Positions 60,284 to 64,000 of a stretch of DNA of 64,000 nucleotides are shown here, one piece after another; positions within the stretch are counted from its first letter, which is position 1; each line of letters begins with the position of its first letter. The DNA comes from JACVRW01 sp963813495 (GTDB taxonomy: Bacteria > Actinomycetota > Thermoleophilia > Solirubrobacterales > Thermoleophilaceae): the NCBI GenBank assembly GCA_963813495.1, contig CAWEZC010000010.1:62001-126000 (forward strand), given 5' to 3'. The notes under the pieces are model-generated. The model searched no databases and was not told where the DNA came from. It worked only from the letters and a program-made list of their open reading frames with translations. The position numbers and the translations under genes are program-made.

Positions 60284-61141
60284 ATGGCTGACGACTTCCC
60301 GCCCGTCCCCGGCGTCGAGCATCGCTTCGTACAGGCCGGCCGCGTGCGCATGCACGTGGCCGAGGCCGGCCGCGGCGAGCCGGTCCTCCTGCTCCACGGC
60401 TGGCCTCAGCACTGGTACGTCTGGCGCGGGGTGATTCCGAGCCTGGCCCCGCATGCTCGGGTGATCTGCCCCGACCTGCGGGGCTTCGGCTGGAGCGCCG
60501 TGCCGCGCGGCGGCTACGACCGCGAGACGATGGCCGCCGACGTTCTGGGGCTGATGGATGCGCTCGGCTTGGAGCGCGTGCTGCTGGCCGGCCACGACTG
60601 GGGCGGCTGGATCGGCTTCCTGCTGGCCCTGCACCACCCGCAGCGGATCGAGCGCCTCCTGGCCTGCGGCATCGTGCCGCCGTGGCCGGCCCGCGACGCG
60701 CGCGGGCTGCTCGGTATCTGGCGGCTGAGCTACCAGCTTCCTCTGGCCACGCCCGGCGTGGGCAGGGGACGGGCGGGCCGCTGGGTCGCCCGGCTGGGCA
60801 TGCAGAGCGCACGTCCGGCGATGAGCGAGGATGAGATCGCCGCGTTCATCGCGCGCCTCGGCGGCGAGCACGGGCGAGCGAGCGAGCTGCTCTACCGCAC
60901 CTTCCTCCTGCGCGAGCTGGGGCCGGTCGCAGCCGGCCGCTACGCCCAACAGCCGCTCGAGGTGCCCACGCTGCTGCTGGCCGGCGACCGCGACCCGGCG
61001 ATCCCCGCACGCCAGGTAGAACAGGCCGCGGCCCGCTCGACGGCGGTGGAGCTCGAGCTGGTCGAGGGCGCCGGACACTTCCTCGTCGACGAACGCCCGG
61101 AGCTCGTGGCCGAGCGTGCACGGAGTTTTCTCCTGAGCTAG
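60284..61141 (+). CDS. alpha/beta hydrolase, epoxide-hydrolase-like
   Basis: A 285-residue hydrolase. HGWPQHWYVW near residue 40 (oxyanion HGxP), PDLRGFGWS near 68, and the nucleophile elbow LAGHDWGGWIG near 103 with Asp as nucleophile, as in epoxide hydrolases and haloalkane dehalogenases. The acid is in LLAGDRDPAI near 238 and the histidine in VEGAGHFLVDERPEL near 262. It follows the helicase by 19 bases. Substrate unknown. Confidence 0.83.
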   Translation: MADDFPPVPGVEHRFVQAGRVRMHVAEAGRGEPVLLLHGWPQHWYVWRGVIPSLAPHARVICPDLRGFGWSAVPRGGYDRETMAADVLGLMDALGLERVLLAGHDWGGWIGFLLALHHPQRIERLLACGIVPPWPARDARGLLGIWRLSYQLPLATPGVGRGRAGRWVARLGMQSARPAMSEDEIAAFIARLGGEHGRASELLYRTFLLRELGPVAAGRYAQQPLEVPTLLLAGDRDPAIPARQVEQAAARSTAVELELVEGAGHFLVDERPELVAERARSFLLS

Positions 61142-61226
61142 GGGCCGGCCGATGCCGGCGTCACCCGGAGACGGGCCGGCGCCATCGCGTCCTCGGCGCA
61201 GTCGCGGCGCAGGTCAGGAACTACAG

Positions 61227-62435
61227 CTAGTCCTGCGGCCGGGTGCAGCGCACCTGATAGACGGACGTGAAGCCGCTCTCGAAGCCCCGCCGCGCGGCCC
61301 GCAGGTAGATGCGCCAGACGCGGACGCGTTCGGCACCGCCGATCCGCACCGCGTCGTCGAGTCGCTGGTCGAAGCGGCGAGCCCAGTGGCGCAGCGTCTC
61401 GGCGTAATCGGCGGCCAGTCCCTCCACGTGCTCCACCGGCAGGCCCGCTCGCTCCATCGCCAGCGCGATGCGCGAGAGGTGAAGCGGGGCGGCGTCGGGG
61501 AAGACGTAGCGTTCGGAGAAGGCCCCGGCCTCGGGCTCACCGTGACGCAGCCGCGCGATGCCGTGGTTGAGCACCCGCCCGCCCGGCCGCACGAGGCGCG
61601 CCACCTGGCGCGCGTACTCGTCGATCTGGACGTTTCCCACGTGCTCCACCATCCCGATGCTGGCCACGGCGTCGAAGGGCGCGTCGCTCAGCTCGCGGTA
61701 GTCCTCGACGCGTATGTCCACGCGGTCGGCCACGCCCGCTTCGGCGGCGCGCCGGCGGGCCAGCTCGGCCTGCGGCCCGGACAGGGTGATCCCGGTGACG
61801 TGGACGTCCCGCTCCCGGGCGGCGTGGATGGCGAAGCTGCCCCAGCCGCAGCCGATGTCGAGCACGCGCTGGCCGGGCTCCAGCGCGAGCTTGTCGCACA
61901 CCAGCGCGAGCTTGGCCTGCTGCGCCTCCTCCAGGGTCGTCGCTCCGCGCGAGAACAGCGCGCAGCTGTAGGTCATCGAATCGTCGAGGAAGAGCGCGAA
62001 GAAGTCATTGGAGAGGTTGTAGTGGTGCTGGACCGCCCGTGCGTCGCGTGAGCGGCTGTGGCGGCGCCCGCGCGGGCGCAACTCGGCGGCCGGGATGCTC
62101 GGCGGGCGCACCACGCCACAGGCCCGCGCGGCGGCCAGCATCAGGCGCGCCTTGGAAGAGCGATCGATGGGCGGCGGCTGCCAGTCGCGCAGCAGCTCGA
62201 GCAGGGAGTCGACGTCGTCCACGTCGAGCGCACCCGACACGTAGGCCCGGCCGAGGCCCAGCTGACCGGGCGCTCGCAGCGCGTGGGCCAGAGCAGCCGG
62301 CGAGCGCACGGTGAAGGTCGGCCCGTCGTCGCCGTTGGTCGACGCCAGCCGGCTGCCGTCCCACAGCCGGATCGCGAAGGGCCGGTCGGGAAGGGCCTTC
62401 TCGACTTCTTCGATGAGGGGTTCAGTTCGCGACAT
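61227..62435 (-). CDS. cyclopropane-fatty-acyl-phospholipid synthase family methyltransferase
   Basis: SAM-dependent enzyme of 402 residues that adds a methylene across the double bond of unsaturated phospholipid acyl chains (or a related methylation). Seen: VQHHYNLSNDFFALFLDDSM then TYSCALF near 160-185, SAM motif VLDIGCGWGSFAIHAA near 214, EDYRELSDAPFDAVASIGMV then EHVG near 270. The C-terminal RRFDQRLDDAVRIGGAERV is also typical. ATG 62435 gives the natural N-terminus. The desaturase at 57892 could provide its unsaturated substrate. Confidence 0.88.
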   Translation of the reverse strand: MSRTEPLIEEVEKALPDRPFAIRLWDGSRLASTNGDDGPTFTVRSPAALAHALRAPGQLGLGRAYVSGALDVDDVDSLLELLRDWQPPPIDRSSKARLMLAAARACGVVRPPSIPAAELRPRGRRHSRSRDARAVQHHYNLSNDFFALFLDDSMTYSCALFSRGATTLEEAQQAKLALVCDKLALEPGQRVLDIGCGWGSFAIHAARERDVHVTGITLSGPQAELARRRAAEAGVADRVDIRVEDYRELSDAPFDAVASIGMVEHVGNVQIDEYARQVARLVRPGGRVLNHGIARLRHGEPEAGAFSERYVFPDAAPLHLSRIALAMERAGLPVEHVEGLAADYAETLRHWARRFDQRLDDAVRIGGAERVRVWRIYLRAARRGFESGFTSVYQVRCTRPQD

Positions 62436-62499
62436 GCGGGCCGACAAGGTAGCGCCACGCCTCCCGAGAACGCCTCGTCGCAGGGGTAGTCTGGTGCCC

Positions 62500-63363
62500 G
62501 TGCTGCAGGTGGCCCGCCATGAATCCGAGGAGCTGAGCTGGGAGATGGTCACCCGCGGCGCCCATCCGCGGCTGCGCAGCCACGTCCGCAACTACACCGG
62601 CTACGTCGAGCACACGGCCAAGCCGCTGCGCCGGCTCGAGGTGCCCACCGCCGACGTGACGCTGATCATCAGCCCCGACTCCGAGCTCGGGCTGCCCGAC
62701 GTGCGCGATCCCTCGCGCCCGGCGGCCCGCCACACCTCGTTCGTGGCCGCGCTGCACGACACATACGCGCTGGTTGACCACGGCGGCCATCAGCACGGGA
62801 TCGAGGTGCGGCTGACCCCCCTCGGCGCGCACACCCTGTTCGCCCTGCCGATGCACGAGCTGACCAACCGGGTCGTCGCGCTGGACGACGTGCTGGGCCC
62901 CGGAGCGGGCGAGCTGGTGGAACGCCTCTGGGACCTGTCCGGCTGGGAGCCGCGCTTCCTCTTGCTCGACGAGCTGATCGGCACGCGGGTCCGCGCCGCG
63001 GCCCGCCCGCCCTCGCATGAGCTGTTCTGGGCCTGGCGGCGGCTGCGCGAGAGCCAGGGCCGGGTGGGTATCGGCGCGCTGGCCCGGGAGCTGGGCTGGA
63101 GCCACCGGCGCCTGATCGCCCGCTTTCGCGAGCAGATCGGGATGCCGCCGAAGATGCTGAGCCGCGTGCTGCGCTTCGAGCGTGTTTCCGGGCTGCTGCG
63201 CGATACGCCGGCGCCCCGTCTGGCCGAGCTTGCCCTGGACTGCGGCTACTACGACCAGGCCCACCTCAACCGCGACTTCCGCGACTTCGCCGGCACCACC
63301 CCCGGCGCCTACCTGGCGGCGCGCCTGCCCAAAGGCGGCGGCGTGACGGCAGCAGGCCCTTAG
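62500..63363 (+). CDS. AraC-family transcriptional regulator
   Basis: A 287-residue regulator. The N-terminal effector-like domain (about 1-160; RGAHPRLRSHVRNYTGYVEH) precedes the C-terminal double helix-turn-helix: RVGIGALARELGWSHRRLIA and LAELALDCGYYDQAHLNRDF then RDFAGTTPGAYL. GTG 62500 lies 7 bases after the -10 box TAGTCT (62487-62492), so leaderless. Divergent from the cyclopropane synthase, with 64 bases between starts; it may regulate that gene. Confidence 0.87.
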   Translation: MLQVARHESEELSWEMVTRGAHPRLRSHVRNYTGYVEHTAKPLRRLEVPTADVTLIISPDSELGLPDVRDPSRPAARHTSFVAALHDTYALVDHGGHQHGIEVRLTPLGAHTLFALPMHELTNRVVALDDVLGPGAGELVERLWDLSGWEPRFLLLDELIGTRVRAAARPPSHELFWAWRRLRESQGRVGIGALARELGWSHRRLIARFREQIGMPPKMLSRVLRFERVSGLLRDTPAPRLAELALDCGYYDQAHLNRDFRDFAGTTPGAYLAARLPKGGGVTAAGP

Positions 63364-63412
63364 CGTCAATTCCTTCCAAGACGGCCAGGGGCGCGCGACG
63401 TAGCCTGGGCCC

Positions 63413-63799
63413 ATGCAGACCGTCTATCCCATTCTCAAGTACGAGGACGCCCACGCGGCGATCGACTTCATCGAGCGAGCGTTCGGCGTCGAGCGCCACG
63501 CCGTCCACACCAGCGACGACGGAGACGTCACCCACGCCGAGCTCCTGTTCGGCGACCAGTTCCTGATGCTCGGCTCGACACGACAGGGCGACGAGCGCTT
63601 CAACCAGGGGGCGGGACGAAGCGCGCTCTACCTGGTGATCGACGATCCCGACGACCGCTTCGAGCGCGCGAAGGCCGCCGGCGCGGAGATCGTGATGGAG
63701 CCGACCGACCAGGACTACGGGTCGCGCGACTTCTCGGTGCGCGACCCCGAGGGCAACATCTGGTCGTTCGGGACCTACGCGCCCGAGAAACAGGGCTAG
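63413..63799 (+). CDS. VOC-superfamily protein (glyoxalase/bleomycin-resistance type)
   Basis: A 128-residue single-domain VOC protein: YPILKYEDAHAAIDFIERAF at the N-terminus, HAELLFGDQFLMLGS in the first half, ALYLVIDDPDDRFERAKAAG and YGSRDFSVRDPEGNIWSFGT at the end. This resembles PhnB/AraC-associated glyoxalase-like proteins. The ATG follows TAGCCT by 6 bases. Enzymatic role unknown. Stops overlap those of the convergent P450. Confidence 0.85.
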   Translation: MQTVYPILKYEDAHAAIDFIERAFGVERHAVHTSDDGDVTHAELLFGDQFLMLGSTRQGDERFNQGAGRSALYLVIDDPDDRFERAKAAGAEIVMEPTDQDYGSRDFSVRDPEGNIWSFGTYAPEKQG

Positions 63800-64000
63800 G
63801 CGGCGGCCGCCTCGGCCGCCTCGCGCTCCCGGGCGCGCAGGACCGCGACCGCGCCGGCGCCGGGACTTACCGTGATGCTGCGCCGGCGCGTTCGCTCGAT
63901 CCCGTCGCCGGCGAGCCCCAGCTCGCTGTCGGCCAGCACCGCGCGCAGCACGATCTTCATCTCGAGCTGGGCGAAGCTCGCGCCCAGGCAGCGCCGCCGC
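63796..64000 (-). CDS. cytochrome P450, C-terminal end only
   Basis: Reading in from the right edge on the minus strand gives RRRCLGASFAQLEMKIVLRA, the heme-binding loop (Cys thiolate, G-x-x-F-A-x-x-E) and helix L of a P450. This continues for 67 codons to a TAG with an alanine/glutamate-rich end. The rest of the gene lies beyond the window. Monooxygenase; substrate unknown. Confidence 0.85.
   Translation of the reverse strand, partial: RRRCLGASFAQLEMKIVLRAVLADSELGLAGDGIERTRRRSITVSPGAGAVAVLRAREREAAEAAAA

Noticed and set aside
61142..61226. GCCGGC-rich hairpins between the epoxide-hydrolase-like and cyclopropane-synthase genes as a defined terminator
   Set aside because: Several overlapping weak pairings are possible in this GC-rich gap; none stands out enough to place a feature.

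Overview
This window is high-GC, gene-dense DNA that reads as an actinobacterial chromosome. The likeliest group is Thermoleophilia/Solirubrobacterales; this is inference from gene content and style, not a database match. Supporting features are GTG/TTG starts, many 4-base start/stop overlaps, and many start codons lying 6-8 bases after a TANNNT -10 box (leaderless mRNAs). The gene content also fits: DHA2 exporters, cydABDC, LuxR/NarL regulators, SHOCT proteins, a cyclopropane synthase and a P450. I found no rRNA, tRNA, CRISPR array, insertion sequence, integrase or phage gene.

Layout. 1-3.3 kb: an esterase cut by the window edge, an SDR and an ECF sigma factor with a SnoaL-like tail, separated by decayed remnants (IclR regulator, SDR tail, alpha/beta-hydrolase tail). 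3.3-9.3 kb: a hydrolase that appears to start at CTG, a DHA2 exporter, a secreted protein, an animal-type heme peroxidase, a phosphodiester-glycosidase-like protein and a methyltransferase. 9.3-16.5 kb (minus): a five-gene overlapping operon of glucose-6-phosphate dehydrogenase, GH15 glucosidase/trehalase, GMC oxidoreductase, type II NADH dehydrogenase and aldose 1-epimerase. 16.5-29.3 kb (mostly plus): cyclase-family hydrolase plus exporter; a divergent hydroxyacid dehydrogenase; a membrane protein, glutamate decarboxylase and formylglycine-generating enzyme (FGE); then cydA-cydB-cydD-cydC. 29.3-34.3 kb (minus): MalT-like LuxR regulator, SHOCT membrane protein, class II amidotransferase, universal stress protein. 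34.4-39.6 kb: a truncated membrane gene, a lone receiver protein, a histidine kinase, a NarL-type regulator, SHOCT and DUF6325-like proteins, and tatAC. 39.7-50.4 kb: HD-GYP protein, cupin, ABC exporter, MFS transporter, a 1084-residue FAD-oxidoreductase/decarboxylase-like fusion, and AzlCD. 50.4-64 kb: an FGE-type sulfatase, small membrane proteins, RDD/NfeD/stomatin genes, SDR, desaturase, DEAD-box helicase, epoxide-hydrolase-like protein, cyclopropane synthase, AraC regulator, VOC protein, and the C-terminus of a P450.

The main observation is a 19-bp inverted repeat, WTCAYCC-N5-GGRTGAW, found in six intergenic regions. At four of the six sites the repeat lies exactly 21-22 bases upstream of a TANNNT -10 box in one direction, and at a fifth (20.1 kb) this holds in both directions; the sixth has only a degenerate -10 box. 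That is the position expected of an activator site centred near -44. The putative regulon joins the cyclase/exporter operon, cydABDC, the gadB-FGE operon and its divergent dehydrogenase, the lone receiver protein, the DUF6325-SHOCT operon and the sulfatase. The FGE and the sulfatase it could activate lie about 27 kb apart and would share this control. Together with the bd oxidase and glutamate decarboxylase this looks like a low-oxygen or dormancy response, by analogy with the mycobacterial DosR regulon. The NarL-type regulator at 37.1 kb is a candidate DNA-binding partner.
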